Source: JBDRCU01 sp043821485 (GTDB lineage Bacteria; Patescibacteriota; Minisyncoccia; 2-02-FULL-40-12; IGHO2-01-FULL-4-A). From it: DNA of 36,627 nt. The notes beneath the pieces are model-generated. The model was not told where the DNA came from, searched no databases, and was given only the letters and a program-made list of their open reading frames with translations. Of this stretch, positions 1-9,816 are shown one piece after another. The DNA lies in contig JBDRCU010000032.1 of the NCBI GenBank assembly GCA_043821485.1, positions 1-36,627 of the forward strand, given 5' to 3'. The number at the start of each line of letters is the position of its first letter. Positions within the stretch are counted from its first letter, which is position 1. The translations under genes were made by a program, and so were the position numbers.

Positions 1-1
1 A

Positions 2-292
2 GCCTCTATATCAGGATTAGTAGAATTAGATAGTTATACAACATGTAATCTAATAACTAACTCTGACGGAGTAATACAATGTGGAACAGGAGCATCAGGA
101 GTATCATCAGATTCTATAGACTGGGATGAAATAGTAGATGCTATGACTCTTGATGCTAATACTACTGTAGCCAGTGCAGGGTATACCTTTGATTGGACTG
201 ATACGCAAATATCATTCGCAGGAGGAAGAATACAAACTGATGGAAGCGTAGGGATAGGAACGACTGCACCTACAGCTAAACTTAATGTAGAA
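2..292 (+). repeat. Copy 1 of ~290-bp internal duplication
   Basis: Nearly identical to 1616-1906 (offset 1614 bp), in the same reading frame. Both copies encode the SISGLVELD, NSDGVIQCGTG and SIDWDEIVDAMTLDANTT segments. A shorter third relative (VGIGTTVPTAKLNVEG) lies near 3645-3745. This marks recent segmental duplication within the gene. Confidence 0.9.
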
Positions 293-3200
293 GGAGGAGC
301 TATATTTAATGATAATGGTGCTGATGTCGATTTTCGTGTAGAAGGTCTTAGCAGTCCTAGCTTGTTCTTTGTAGATGCAAGCACTAATAGAATAGGTATA
401 AATACAAATGCACCAGATGCGACAATTCACATGTTTAATACTATATCAAATGAATTTTTATTTGAGACTCATTCGGATGATCAAACGGGAACTGTCGGTT
501 TTAATAGAGCCTTAGCCGGAGAGGTAGTTGTAACCGAGGGTAAAAAACTAGGAGACGTTAAGGGTAGATCATATAATGGTTCTACATATACCGATTCGGC
601 AGGTATAGCATTTTTGGCAGGCGTTACTCCAGGAGCAGGAGATACTCCAGGAAGGATCCGATTTTCAACAACTCCTGAAGGAGCTGCTTCTTTAGTTGAA
701 AGAATGCAGATATATGAAACAGGAAGTATCATTATCAATGAAACTGGTGTAGCTACAGCCGATTTTCGTGTAGAAGGAGATACTGCAACAATGCTGTTTA
801 CTATTGATGCAGGATTAAATACAGCAGGATTTGGCAATACAACTTCTGCTTCTATAGCATTATTCGCACCAGCAGGCGTTATATTTAATGAAAATTCTCA
901 GGATAGAGATTTCCGAGTAGAAAGTGATGGTAACGAATATGCGCTATTCGTAGACGGAGGTAATAATGCAGTAGGTATCGGTGATTCTACTCCAAGCTAT
1001 CTTCTGTCAGTCGGAGGACAGGCCTCAATATCATCAGGATTATTCGGCTCAGGCTTAGTAGACTGTAATACAGGAACTACATCCAAGCTTCTTTATGACG
1101 CATCTACTGGTAAGTTCTCTTGTGGAACTGATACGGCAGGAGGAGGTGCAAGCTTGATAGGTATTCGTGAATCAGGAGGAAGTTTTACAAACAAAGGATC
1201 AATATCCTTTGAAGCAGCTCACTTCGATGTAACCTTTCCAGATGAAGCTCTCGTTAAATTAGACTGGGGTGCAGGAGGCCCAGCATCTCTATCAGAAGAT
1301 GAAACAGTAGCAGGCGACTGGATATTCTCAAACAATGCATCTGTTACCAATACATTTGAAGCAGGAGCTATTAAAACAGATACCTTATCTGCTTCAACAG
1401 GAACATTAACCATCAATGCATTCACATTGGGAGGAGCAGTAACTGGAAACTCACAGAACATTACAGGATTAGGCCAGTTAACAGTAGATAACCTCAGATT
1501 AGATGGTAATACGCTTGATACTACTTCAGGTAATCTCACATTAGATTCAGATGGAGGGCTAGTAGACATAAATGATGCAATAGATGTATCAGGACATGCT
1601 AACTTTGCATCTACAGCCTCTATATCAGGATTAGTAGAATTAGATAACTATACAACATGTAATCTAACAACTAACTCTGACGGAGTAATACAATGTGGAA
1701 CAGGAGCATCAGGAGTATCATCAGATTCCATAGACTGGGATGAAATAGTAGATGCTATGACCTTAGATGCTAATACTACTGTAGCTAGTGCTGGATATAC
1801 TTTTGATTGGAATGATACGCAAATATCATTCGCAGGAGGAAGAATAACTACTGATGGAGATGTAGGAATAGGGACGACGGTGCCTACAACAAAATTGGAT
1901 GTAGTGGGTTCTGCAAGGATATCTACAAATCTTGAAGTATCAGGAGGTACGGCTTCAATATCAAATACTATGTTTATTGAGCAGAATGATGATATAGGAA
2001 TAGGGACCAGTGTTCCAAATACGGAACTATTGAGTGGGAGGGTTTTAACTCTCTATGATAAGACTGAAAGTATAATAGAGCTTACAAAGTCCGAGACAGC
2101 AGGTAGTGACAATGTTGGACAAATAAGATTTAGTAATGCGGCTGTTTCTCTGGACTGGTTTGGCGCAGATTGGGGATATCGTAAGGAAGTTATACTGCAA
2201 AGCTCTCAAGTGGTTGGATCTTCAGATTTTACAAATTTTGCCGTATTGGTTTCGGTCAGTGATAGCGACTGGAAGGATACTGCAAATGGAGGACACGTAG
2301 GACAGGCAGATGGAGGAGATATAGTATTCACTTTATCTAATGGGCTAACGCAGATAGATCATGAAATAGAGTTATACGAAGAAGATACTGGAAGACTTAT
2401 TGCCTGGGTGGAGATTCCTACATTGGATTATGATGACGATACAAGCATATATATATATTATGGAAATGCTGGTGTAGCGGATCAGGAAGATCATGAAGGA
2501 ACATGGAATTCTGATTATGAAGGAGTTTTGCATATGGCAGAGAACCCTAGTGTTACCACAGATGGAGATTGCGGTGGTGGCAGTGATGAGGTCTGTGATT
2601 CTACGGATAATAACAATGACGGAGATATGTTTGGGGCTATGACCTCAGGAGATCTTATAGGCGGTAAAATTGGTAATGCTTTAGATTTTGACGGAATTGA
2701 TGATGATATACAGGTTCCTGCAGGAGTGTTGACGGAAGCTGTTCCATCTTCAACTGCATTTACTCTTTCTTTTTGGCTTTGGTGGGACAGCAGTGACTCA
2801 AGTATACCGTTTAGAGATCATGCTGTGAGCGGTGGAACTTTCGCTCCCTGGGATGCTACTGCCCTGAAGTATAGAGTAGGTAATGCTACTACAACTACAG
2901 CAGAGACTGCATCTAACTATATGAATGATTGGTTCTTGTTTACTTTGGTGAGTTATGGTACGACGTCCAGTAAACTATATATTAATGGAGATGAGGTTGG
3001 TTCGGGTTCTGCTGGGACAGACACCATAGCAACTCCGTGGCATATAATGAGAAATGGTACAAATAGTGTATATGATGAAGGTAGAGTGGATGAATTTAGA
3101 ATGATGACAGGTTCAGTGACTGAAGATTATATAGATACGACCTATAATAATCAAAGTTCTCCAGCTACTTTTTATTCCATTCAAAGTGAAGAGCCTAATA

Positions 3201-6200
3201 TTGGACTGGCTGTAGCTGCCCGTACAGCTATAACTTCATATCGTGATAATGCAAATGATGCTTTGGCTCTTAGCTTTTGGACAGAGCCTACCGAAGGAGA
3301 CCTGACTCAGAGAATGACAGTATTAGGTTCTGGCTATGTCGGCGTGAACAAAACAAATCCTGCAACAATATTTGATGTAGCAGGCACTGCTTCAGCTTCT
3401 TATTTTCTAACGCCTAATACTGTCCAATTTGGAGGAGGATATGCTTCGGTTTCTTATTCTCGTTTCGGCACAGGAGCAACAGGCCATTCTCTTACAGCAG
3501 CAGATGATGTTTTGATAACAGGCTTGTTTGAAGTAGATGGCAATGCATTTTTTGATGCCTCGGCATCTGTTGCAACTAACTTTGAAGTAGCAAGCGGGTA
3601 TGCATCTATATCGAATACGCTTTTTGTCGAGCAGAATGGAAATGTAGGAATAGGGACTACTGTGCCTACAGCTAAGCTTAACGTAGAAGGTTCTGTAATA
3701 TTTAATGACAATAGTGCAGATGTGGATTTCAGGGTTGAGACTGATGGAAATGCAAATATGCTATTTGTTGACGGAGGCAATAATAGGGTTGGAATTGGAC
3801 TGGATACTCCTAGCGAAGAGCTCTCTATTGCTGGGGATGTAGGTATTAAGGCTGGAAATGAGCTTAGATTTTACGAAACCACGGCAGAACTTCCTGAAAA
3901 ATATGTTGGGTTTAAAGCTCCAGCTTTGACTGCTACTCAAATTTGGACATTACCTACCGCAGATGGTCAAAGTGGTCAGGTTCTATCAACAGATGGATCA
4001 GGTGTTCTTAGCTGGGTTTCGACTGGAGCGCCTACAACCAAATATCTTGTTACTCAACATGACAATTCTACAACGACTGGTACTGAGATTACCGAAATTT
4101 CGACTACGCTCGCAGCAGGTACATATGCTTTCGAATATTCATTGATTGTACAGTCATCTGCTGTAGGTACTGGTCTAGCGTTTGGAGTAAACTACACAGG
4201 AACGGCAACATCTTTTGTAATTAGAGAGGAGTATATGGGTACAGGAGATCGTGACCCAACAGGTATTTTGGATGATGATACAGGGGCAGCTGGAGAGGAA
4301 CAGATTGTGGAAGGTGGAGCAGAGAACACCGAGTCTACTACTGCACCGAATTTGGCAGTTATGACAGGTGTTGCTGCAGCGGATCGGAGTGCATATGTAA
4401 CTATCAAGGGTGTAATGGTTGTATCTAATGGCGGAGATTTGGAGCTCTGGCATGCTTCAGAAACAGCCGTAGCAACAAGCGTAATGGCTGGTAGTTCTGT
4501 CATAATTCATAAAATTACAGCTGGCGCTGACTTAGCTGAAATATACTACTCGAAGGATATATCCATCGAACCTGGTGATGTGGTTGTAATCGACGATTCC
4601 ATCGAGGCTGGCGTTAAGAAATCAATCAATATATACGATCCACATGCAATTGGTATAGTTTCAACGCGTCCGGGTTTGATATTAAGTGATTCATTTTCTA
4701 ATGTAGGAGATTTACCAGTAATGGTTGCACTCTCTGGTCGTGTGCCTGTTAAAGTTTCAACTGAAAATGGTTCTATAATGCCAGGTGATTTATTAACTAC
4801 TTCGTCGATTCCTGGAGTTGCCATGAAAGCAACTAAAGCAGGAACTGTTGTCGGCCAGGCATTGGGATCTTTTGAAGGAGAGGGTGAAGGATCGGTGCTT
4901 GCATTTGTAAAGAATGGCTACTTTAACGGATCTTCATTCGCCGAAGGCGAGTTGGAGATTCTTACACTTGATTTAATCGAAAGCGATGAAGCGATTGATA
5001 TAGGTAAAGTGATACTGGGTCAGTTATTAACACAAGATTCAAGTGTTTATGAACAAAATATATCGGAGATATTTACAGATAGAATTGCTGCTGGTCTTGA
5101 AATAATATCTCCGCAGATAACTACGCAAACATTGAGAACTGATAACATTGAAGTGACTTCAGGGGGAGATCTTGATATAGTGTTAGCTTCAAATAGTCAG
5201 TTGGTTATACGTCCAGAAGGAGGAATTGAATTTGAAAATGGAGATGACCAGACTAAACCAGAGCCATCAATTGTATTCGATAGTTTGGGGAATGCATACT
5301 TTAGCGGAGAAATAACTGCGTCGCGAATTAAAGCAGACGAGATTATTGGTCTTGAAATATTTACAAAACAAATTTCTGCATTGTCGGATGATATTGAAGA
5401 ATTGACTGGGTCGCAGGCAGACTCGCAAGAGACATCTCAATTAGAAGAAATAGCCGAAGCAGTGGATGCTGGGATAATTGAAGGGGCCATAAGCGAAGAT
5501 CAGGTTATTGCTTTGCTTCATGATAGATTTGAAGGCTTGGAACAGGTTATTTCGAATGGAATAACTATAGCAGTAGCTAGTGCGAGTGAGGATATATTAG
5601 ATAGTATCGGTATTCTTGATGAAAGAATAGTCAGACTGGAGGAACAGGGCATACTTGCATCAGATAGTATTGCTCTGGATGAACCAGTTATAGATGAATT
5701 AGGTATAGATAAAACTATTCCATCAGAAGAGGTTCAGGTGATTATTACATATGAAAATGGTTTGGATGATTTGATACTTTCAGCAGCCAAGAGGGTCATA
5801 ATAGATGCGCCGCTTGCAGTATTTGATACAGTTCGTGCTTCTGGAGATGTGATTGTCGAAGGCGTAAGAAAAACATATTATGCTGTTGCTGATTTGGTAG
5901 GTATATCATCAGATAATCTAGCTGATTGGAATACTCGTGCGATTGAGATTGCTAGTGATGCTCCAGATAATATTAAAAATAGTCTAAATGGAAATGCTGC
6001 CCAGGCTGCGGATCAATCTAAACTTAACCTTGAGGAGGAAGATAATGGTGCATACTTGGCAAGTTACGGAGTGGACTCGACAAGAGGCGAGATACAGCTT
6101 AGCGGTTCCGGTATTATTCAGAATGCAGAGGCGAGAATAACGTTTGATAGATCGTTCAGTGAAATAATATCACATGACGAATCGATTAAGGTTATTATAA

Positions 6201-6739
6201 CGCCAACGATGTATATGCAGGGCACTCTTTACGTAGCAGAAAAAAACCCGTATGGTTTCATAGTACGTGAAATAGGGTCGCAGGATCAAAGTGGTAAGTT
6301 TGACTGGCTGGTAATCGCAAGACGTAAAGGGTATGAGGACGGGGAGACACCAGAGCCTACTGCTACGCCAATACCTACGCCAACACCGATACCAGTGCCG
6401 ACATTTGAACCGACACCAGAGCTTACATCAGAGCCTACAGTTGAAGTAACTCCGACCCCAGTTCCAACAGAGACACCCGAACCAACACCGGAGGTGACTC
6501 CTGAGCCAACGCCCGAACCTACCGTAGAACCAACTCCAGAGTCTACGCCAGTTCCAGAAATAATACCGACTCCAACTCCGGAGATAGTACCTGAGCATAC
6601 TCCTGAACCAACTCTCGAACCAACACCGGAGATAATGCCAGAATCCACACCAGAGCCTACTGTAGTTCCGACTCCGGAGTCTACTCCCGAACCAACGCCT
6701 GAACCAACGCCTGAACCAACACCAGAGATAATAGAATAA
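2..6739 (+). CDS. Giant secreted/surface repeat protein (5' end outside window)
   Basis: The frame is open from the first bases, and the residues before the first ATG (143) match an internal repeat, so the gene starts upstream of the window. About 2245 residues are visible. Numbering from the codon at 143: repeated short beta-type modules with VGIGTT and AKLNVEG signatures, as in tail-fibre-like and S74-associated proteins; a DUF2341-like domain at about 671-790 (DWFGADWGYRKEV, then IYIYYGNAG); a LamG/concanavalin-like region at about 793-1000; more modules; a region at about 1460-1595 (DLAEIYYSKD, GDLLTTS) that resembles the Peptidase_G2 self-cleavage domain of such proteins; a helical stretch at about 1740-1830; a conserved-looking C-terminal domain ending WLVIARRKGYE; and a Pro/Thr/Glu tail of about 115 residues. 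No LPXTG motif or C-terminal membrane anchor is seen. A role as a cell-surface or attachment fibre is inferred; the Peptidase_G2 assignment is tentative. Confidence 0.85.
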   Translation, partial: ASISGLVELDSYTTCNLITNSDGVIQCGTGASGVSSDSIDWDEIVDAMTLDANTTVASAGYTFDWTDTQISFAGGRIQTDGSVGIGTTAPTAKLNVEGGAIFNDNGADVDFRVEGLSSPSLFFVDASTNRIGINTNAPDATIHMFNTISNEFLFETHSDDQTGTVGFNRALAGEVVVTEGKKLGDVKGRSYNGSTYTDSAGIAFLAGVTPGAGDTPGRIRFSTTPEGAASLVERMQIYETGSIIINETGVATADFRVEGDTATMLFTIDAGLNTAGFGNTTSASIALFAPAGVIFNENSQDRDFRVESDGNEYALFVDGGNNAVGIGDSTPSYLLSVGGQASISSGLFGSGLVDCNTGTTSKLLYDASTGKFSCGTDTAGGGASLIGIRESGGSFTNKGSISFEAAHFDVTFPDEALVKLDWGAGGPASLSEDETVAGDWIFSNNASVTNTFEAGAIKTDTLSASTGTLTINAFTLGGAVTGNSQNITGLGQLTVDNLRLDGNTLDTTSGNLTLDSDGGLVDINDAIDVSGHANFASTASISGLVELDNYTTCNLTTNSDGVIQCGTGASGVSSDSIDWDEIVDAMTLDANTTVASAGYTFDWNDTQISFAGGRITTDGDVGIGTTVPTTKLDVVGSARISTNLEVSGGTASISNTMFIEQNDDIGIGTSVPNTELLSGRVLTLYDKTESIIELTKSETAGSDNVGQIRFSNAAVSLDWFGADWGYRKEVILQSSQVVGSSDFTNFAVLVSVSDSDWKDTANGGHVGQADGGDIVFTLSNGLTQIDHEIELYEEDTGRLIAWVEIPTLDYDDDTSIYIYYGNAGVADQEDHEGTWNSDYEGVLHMAENPSVTTDGDCGGGSDEVCDSTDNNNDGDMFGAMTSGDLIGGKIGNALDFDGIDDDIQVPAGVLTEAVPSSTAFTLSFWLWWDSSDSSIPFRDHAVSGGTFAPWDATALKYRVGNATTTTAETASNYMNDWFLFTLVSYGTTSSKLYINGDEVGSGSAGTDTIATPWHIMRNGTNSVYDEGRVDEFRMMTGSVTEDYIDTTYNNQSSPATFYSIQSEEPNIGLAVAARTAITSYRDNANDALALSFWTEPTEGDLTQRMTVLGSGYVGVNKTNPATIFDVAGTASASYFLTPNTVQFGGGYASVSYSRFGTGATGHSLTAADDVLITGLFEVDGNAFFDASASVATNFEVASGYASISNTLFVEQNGNVGIGTTVPTAKLNVEGSVIFNDNSADVDFRVETDGNANMLFVDGGNNRVGIGLDTPSEELSIAGDVGIKAGNELRFYETTAELPEKYVGFKAPALTATQIWTLPTADGQSGQVLSTDGSGVLSWVSTGAPTTKYLVTQHDNSTTTGTEITEISTTLAAGTYAFEYSLIVQSSAVGTGLAFGVNYTGTATSFVIREEYMGTGDRDPTGILDDDTGAAGEEQIVEGGAENTESTTAPNLAVMTGVAAADRSAYVTIKGVMVVSNGGDLELWHASETAVATSVMAGSSVIIHKITAGADLAEIYYSKDISIEPGDVVVIDDSIEAGVKKSINIYDPHAIGIVSTRPGLILSDSFSNVGDLPVMVALSGRVPVKVSTENGSIMPGDLLTTSSIPGVAMKATKAGTVVGQALGSFEGEGEGSVLAFVKNGYFNGSSFAEGELEILTLDLIESDEAIDIGKVILGQLLTQDSSVYEQNISEIFTDRIAAGLEIISPQITTQTLRTDNIEVTSGGDLDIVLASNSQLVIRPEGGIEFENGDDQTKPEPSIVFDSLGNAYFSGEITASRIKADEIIGLEIFTKQISALSDDIEELTGSQADSQETSQLEEIAEAVDAGIIEGAISEDQVIALLHDRFEGLEQVISNGITIAVASASEDILDSIGILDERIVRLEEQGILASDSIALDEPVIDELGIDKTIPSEEVQVIITYENGLDDLILSAAKRVIIDAPLAVFDTVRASGDVIVEGVRKTYYAVADLVGISSDNLADWNTRAIEIASDAPDNIKNSLNGNAAQAADQSKLNLEEEDNGAYLASYGVDSTRGEIQLSGSGIIQNAEARITFDRSFSEIISHDESIKVIITPTMYMQGTLYVAEKNPYGFIVREIGSQDQSGKFDWLVIARRKGYEDGETPEPTATPIPTPTPIPVPTFEPTPELTSEPTVEVTPTPVPTETPEPTPEVTPEPTPEPTVEPTPESTPVPEIIPTPTPEIVPEHTPEPTLEPTPEIMPESTPEPTVVPTPESTPEPTPEPTPEPTPEIIE
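1616..1906 (+). repeat. Copy 2 of ~290-bp internal duplication
   Basis: Second copy of the segment at 2-292. Differences are scattered and mostly single bases until the copies drift apart after the VGIGTT motif. Confidence 0.9.
6352..6733 (+). repeat. Low-complexity EPTPEPTPE-coding tail
   Basis: Imperfect 6- and 12-bp units coding for Pro, Thr and Glu fill the 3' end of the giant gene, ending in three near-identical GAACCAACgCCT-type units. The region opens long spurious frames on the minus strand. Such tails usually act as extended stalks or wall-spanning linkers. Confidence 0.85.
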
Positions 6740-6781
6740 AGAAGCCGCATCCGCAAAAATAATTATTAAATAACCATTCAA

Positions 6782-7222
6782 ATGACTAAAACATTATTAT
6801 TTACGATCATAGGCATAATTATTATTTTGATTGTAATCGCACTTGTTTTCTGGAAGGGGAGCGGTAATGTCGTTGAGATAAATAATGATGGTAAACAGGC
6901 AGTTGAACAAGTGATAGGTACTGAAGAGCCGATTGTCGGTGAATCTTCCAGCGGGCAAACAGCGGCAGATAGTGAAATAGCAGAGATATTGAGTAAATTA
7001 TCTCAATTGATATTACTTCCAGAGGGTGAAGATCCTACGATGGCAACAGTCTCTGATGTTGAGAAGTTAAAAGATCAGCCGTTTTTTGCAAATGCAAAAA
7101 ATGGAGATAAGATTCTTATATATGAAAAAGCTAGGAAGGCCATACTGTATGATCCTGTATCTAATAAGATAATTGAAGTTGCGCCCATAAGCATGGATCA
7201 AAACAGTCAAGAAACCCAGTAA
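6782..7222 (+). CDS. Small single-span anchored protein
   Basis: 146 residues. An N-terminal hydrophobic helix (about residues 4-24, after MTK) is followed by a short charged segment and an acidic, Ser/Glu-rich linker. The last 60 residues form a compact domain with PFFANAKNGDKILIYEKARKA and ILYDPVSNKIIEVAPI. The domain resembles a small conserved module I associate with Patescibacteria proteins of unknown function, mostly extracytoplasmic. It lies 42 bp after the giant surface protein, probably in the same transcript, which suggests an envelope role. The 15 bases before the ATG hold no Shine-Dalgarno sequence. No function can be named. Confidence 0.75.
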   Translation: MTKTLLFTIIGIIIILIVIALVFWKGSGNVVEINNDGKQAVEQVIGTEEPIVGESSSGQTAADSEIAEILSKLSQLILLPEGEDPTMATVSDVEKLKDQPFFANAKNGDKILIYEKARKAILYDPVSNKIIEVAPISMDQNSQETQ

Positions 7223-7261
7223 AATAAGGGTGATTATGTTCCGAACCTCCAAAATGTCAAG

Positions 7262-7291
7262 TTGATTTCAGTCCATTTTACAAGGTAAAAT
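7262..7291 (+). promoter_or_regulatory. Putative sigma70-type promoter
   Basis: TTGATT (7262-7267), an 18-nt spacer, then TAAAAT (7286-7291). It lies between the small anchored protein and the O-antigen-ligase-like gene and would give a leader of about 90 nt. Confidence 0.45.
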
Positions 7292-7311
7292 ATATATAGA
7301 TAAATAAAAAA

Positions 7312-7375
7312 GCATGTATTTAGTGGCTGGTGTAATGAGTTGAACGCGTCATTGCACAAGAAACCGAATACATGC
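7312..7375 (+). promoter_or_regulatory. Two-tier structured 5' leader
   Basis: Outer arms GCATGTATT (7312-7320) and AATACATGC (7367-7375) are perfectly complementary. Inside them GTGTAATGA (7330-7338) faces TCATTGCAC (7349-7357), pairing at 8 of 9 positions plus a wobble. The outer 3' arm ends 10 nt before the ATG at 7386. It is probably an RNA element acting on translation or mRNA stability, or a protein-binding palindrome. Confidence 0.5.
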
Positions 7376-7385
7376 CATAGATAAT

Positions 7386-9791
7386 ATGGAAGAGGCATTT
7401 GATTACTCTCAAGGTACTTCGGAGTCCGAATACACAGAGTACGAAGAGGTAACAGTATCAGCTGATACTGTAAAAAGTTTTACGGACTATTCCGTAAGTC
7501 GTTTGATTATGAAGTGGCTTGTATATTTAGGCATCTTTTTATTGCCTTTATGGTTTTTGCCATTCACAAGCGATGTATTGGAATTTAATAAACAAGTATT
7601 GCTGACAATTGTTGTTGGTGCTGGTTTGATTCTATTCCTTATAGACCTTATTAAAACAGGCACGGTCAGATACAGGAAGAGCGTGTTTTATCTTCCTATA
7701 TTAATTCTTACCGGAACTTCGATTATTGCAACGATTTTTTCTGTTTATTCTCATAGCAGTATTTTTGGTCTAGGTACTCAACATGCAGTTTCAATGATGT
7801 CCTGGATCAGTTTTGCTGTGCTGTTTTTCCTTGGACTTCAAGTCTCTGATCGCGAAGGCAAGGGTTTGCGTACTGTAACTACAGTATCTTTGGCCATAGC
7901 ACTGATTATTGGTGCGCTTCAGGTCGTCGGATTATCTATTTTTTCAGGTACTCGCTTTGATACAAATGCGTTCAATACCGTAGGCTCAATGAATTCACTT
8001 GCAATGATTGCAGCAATAGCCATGCCATTGTTGTTGTCATTTCGTAAGAGAGGAAATATTTGGGAAACTGTTGTAAGTATTCTGTCGTATGTAGGAATTG
8101 TTGCAGGTATATTCATCCTTGCAGTAGTAAACTGGTTTCCAGTATGGGTTGTTACATTTATAGCATTGCTTGCTTATCTTGGATTCAGTGTATTTGTTAA
8201 TCCTAAGAAGGGCAGTATTCGAACATTTGCTTTGCCAATCGGAATTATTGTATTAGGACTATTCCTTACGCTATTAGGTAATAGATGGGATACGTTTCAG
8301 GATAAGCTACCCCTAGAAGTTGCACCAACACATGGTACGTCATATGCAATAGCGCGTGATGCATTGGAGTCAAAACCGATGGGATATGGTCCGGAAAACT
8401 TTTCTCTTGCATTTGATCAATTTAAACCAAAGGATATTGCAAATGGAATATTCTTTAACACAACTTTGAGCAATGCTTCTTCAGAAGTAGCTAATATTAT
8501 GATAGAAGGAGGAGTGTTTATGATCGCAGCGCTTGTCATCTTTTTGTGGTTTTATCTGAGATCCCTCATATGGCAAGTTGAAAACAGATTTTACGGTGAT
8601 AGCGCAGGAATAGCTATGTGGGCATCCGGAATAGGAATGATCGTTTTAATCTTCCTGTACCCATTCAATCTGTCATTCATGCTTATTCTATTCGTACTGC
8701 TTATGCTGATGTCTCTGCATGGTGCAAATAGGGGTGATGCTGGTGAAGAGGTAATTATTGATCTTGAATCTAATAATACATTTTCTTTTGTGGGCTCTCT
8801 GGCCTTCATTATTGGACTCGTATTAGTACTTTCGGGTGGATATTTCACAGTTGTACAGTATATGTCTAATGTAAAAATCGCAAATGCTCTGACTGCAGAA
8901 GATAGGGATACAGGAATCGAGACCTTGGTTAGTGCAGTTAATAACAATAGAGGGGATTCGCGTGCTCATCGCTTACTGTCGCAATTGATAATTGCGGATA
9001 TTGCAGCTGATCTTCAGGAGGGGGCAATAGCGGGTGAGACTGCGGAGGATTTCCGTAGCAGAATTAATAATCGAATTGAACTTGTAACACGTATTGTATT
9101 GGATTCAACAACGGTAGCTCCAGCAGATGCGCAAAACTGGATGAGCAGAGGGTTTGTTTATCAAAATATGATAGGCCTCAACATAGAAGACTCTGGGCCA
9201 TTCGCGATAAGTATGTATGAAGAGGCGCTGGTGCATAATCCATACAATCCTCTTGCATACTTTAGAATCGGAAGCACCTATCTTGCCATGGCCGATCGTT
9301 TGGAGATTATAAAGGGTCCGCAGGCTGACAGGTTGGCGGCCTTAGATTCAGCAGAAGAGAACTTTAATAAGGCTATAGATCTGTATAATAACTATGGTCA
9401 GGCATTGTATAACCTCGCAGTGGTTTATGACAGAAAGGGCGAGATACCACAGGCCATTAATCAGTTTGAGAAACTAGTTATCTCTAATCCAACTGATCCG
9501 AGTATAGTATTCCAGCTTGGATTGCTGTATTATCGTAACAACCAGAAAGATAATGCGGTTGTTGCATGGGAGCAGGCAGTTCGACTTTTCCCTGACTATT
9601 CAAATGCAAGATGGTACCTATCTCTGGCGTATGAAGAGAAAGGAGAGATAAACAGAGCAATTGCACAAGTAGAAGAGATATTGGTGCTTAATCCAGAGAA
9701 TGAACTTGCAATGGAAAGATTAGAAGAGCTTAGTGCCGGTGTACGTATCATTCCGCCAGAAGGAGTACTTGATCAAGAACCTCTTGAATAG
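7386..9791 (+). CDS. O-antigen-ligase-like polytopic membrane protein with C-terminal TPRs
   Basis: 801 residues. A soluble acidic N-terminus of about 40 residues is followed by about 12 hydrophobic helices between residues 43 and 495. A large loop in the second half carries SKPMGYGPENFSLAFDQF, matching the G-x-GP-x-x-F signature of the Wzy_C/O-antigen ligase/polymerase family. Residues from about 505 to 785 are helical tetratricopeptide repeats (for example NYGQALYNLAVVYDRKGEI and NARWYLSLAYEEKGEI). The family joins glycan chains at the outer face of the membrane. With its neighbours (surface protein, MltG) this suggests surface glycan or glycoprotein assembly; the substrate cannot be read from sequence. 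Confidence 0.75.
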   Translation: MEEAFDYSQGTSESEYTEYEEVTVSADTVKSFTDYSVSRLIMKWLVYLGIFLLPLWFLPFTSDVLEFNKQVLLTIVVGAGLILFLIDLIKTGTVRYRKSVFYLPILILTGTSIIATIFSVYSHSSIFGLGTQHAVSMMSWISFAVLFFLGLQVSDREGKGLRTVTTVSLAIALIIGALQVVGLSIFSGTRFDTNAFNTVGSMNSLAMIAAIAMPLLLSFRKRGNIWETVVSILSYVGIVAGIFILAVVNWFPVWVVTFIALLAYLGFSVFVNPKKGSIRTFALPIGIIVLGLFLTLLGNRWDTFQDKLPLEVAPTHGTSYAIARDALESKPMGYGPENFSLAFDQFKPKDIANGIFFNTTLSNASSEVANIMIEGGVFMIAALVIFLWFYLRSLIWQVENRFYGDSAGIAMWASGIGMIVLIFLYPFNLSFMLILFVLLMLMSLHGANRGDAGEEVIIDLESNNTFSFVGSLAFIIGLVLVLSGGYFTVVQYMSNVKIANALTAEDRDTGIETLVSAVNNNRGDSRAHRLLSQLIIADIAADLQEGAIAGETAEDFRSRINNRIELVTRIVLDSTTVAPADAQNWMSRGFVYQNMIGLNIEDSGPFAISMYEEALVHNPYNPLAYFRIGSTYLAMADRLEIIKGPQADRLAALDSAEENFNKAIDLYNNYGQALYNLAVVYDRKGEIPQAINQFEKLVISNPTDPSIVFQLGLLYYRNNQKDNAVVAWEQAVRLFPDYSNARWYLSLAYEEKGEINRAIAQVEEILVLNPENELAMERLEELSAGVRIIPPEGVLDQEPLE

Positions 9792-9816
9792 AAGGCTTGA
9801 TCTAGCTTAAATCTTA

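Noticed and set aside
6286..6781. Long minus-strand frames opposite the EPTP tail
   Set aside because: Pure by-product of the 6-bp repeat; they encode GVGSGVGSG-like low complexity and have no start context.
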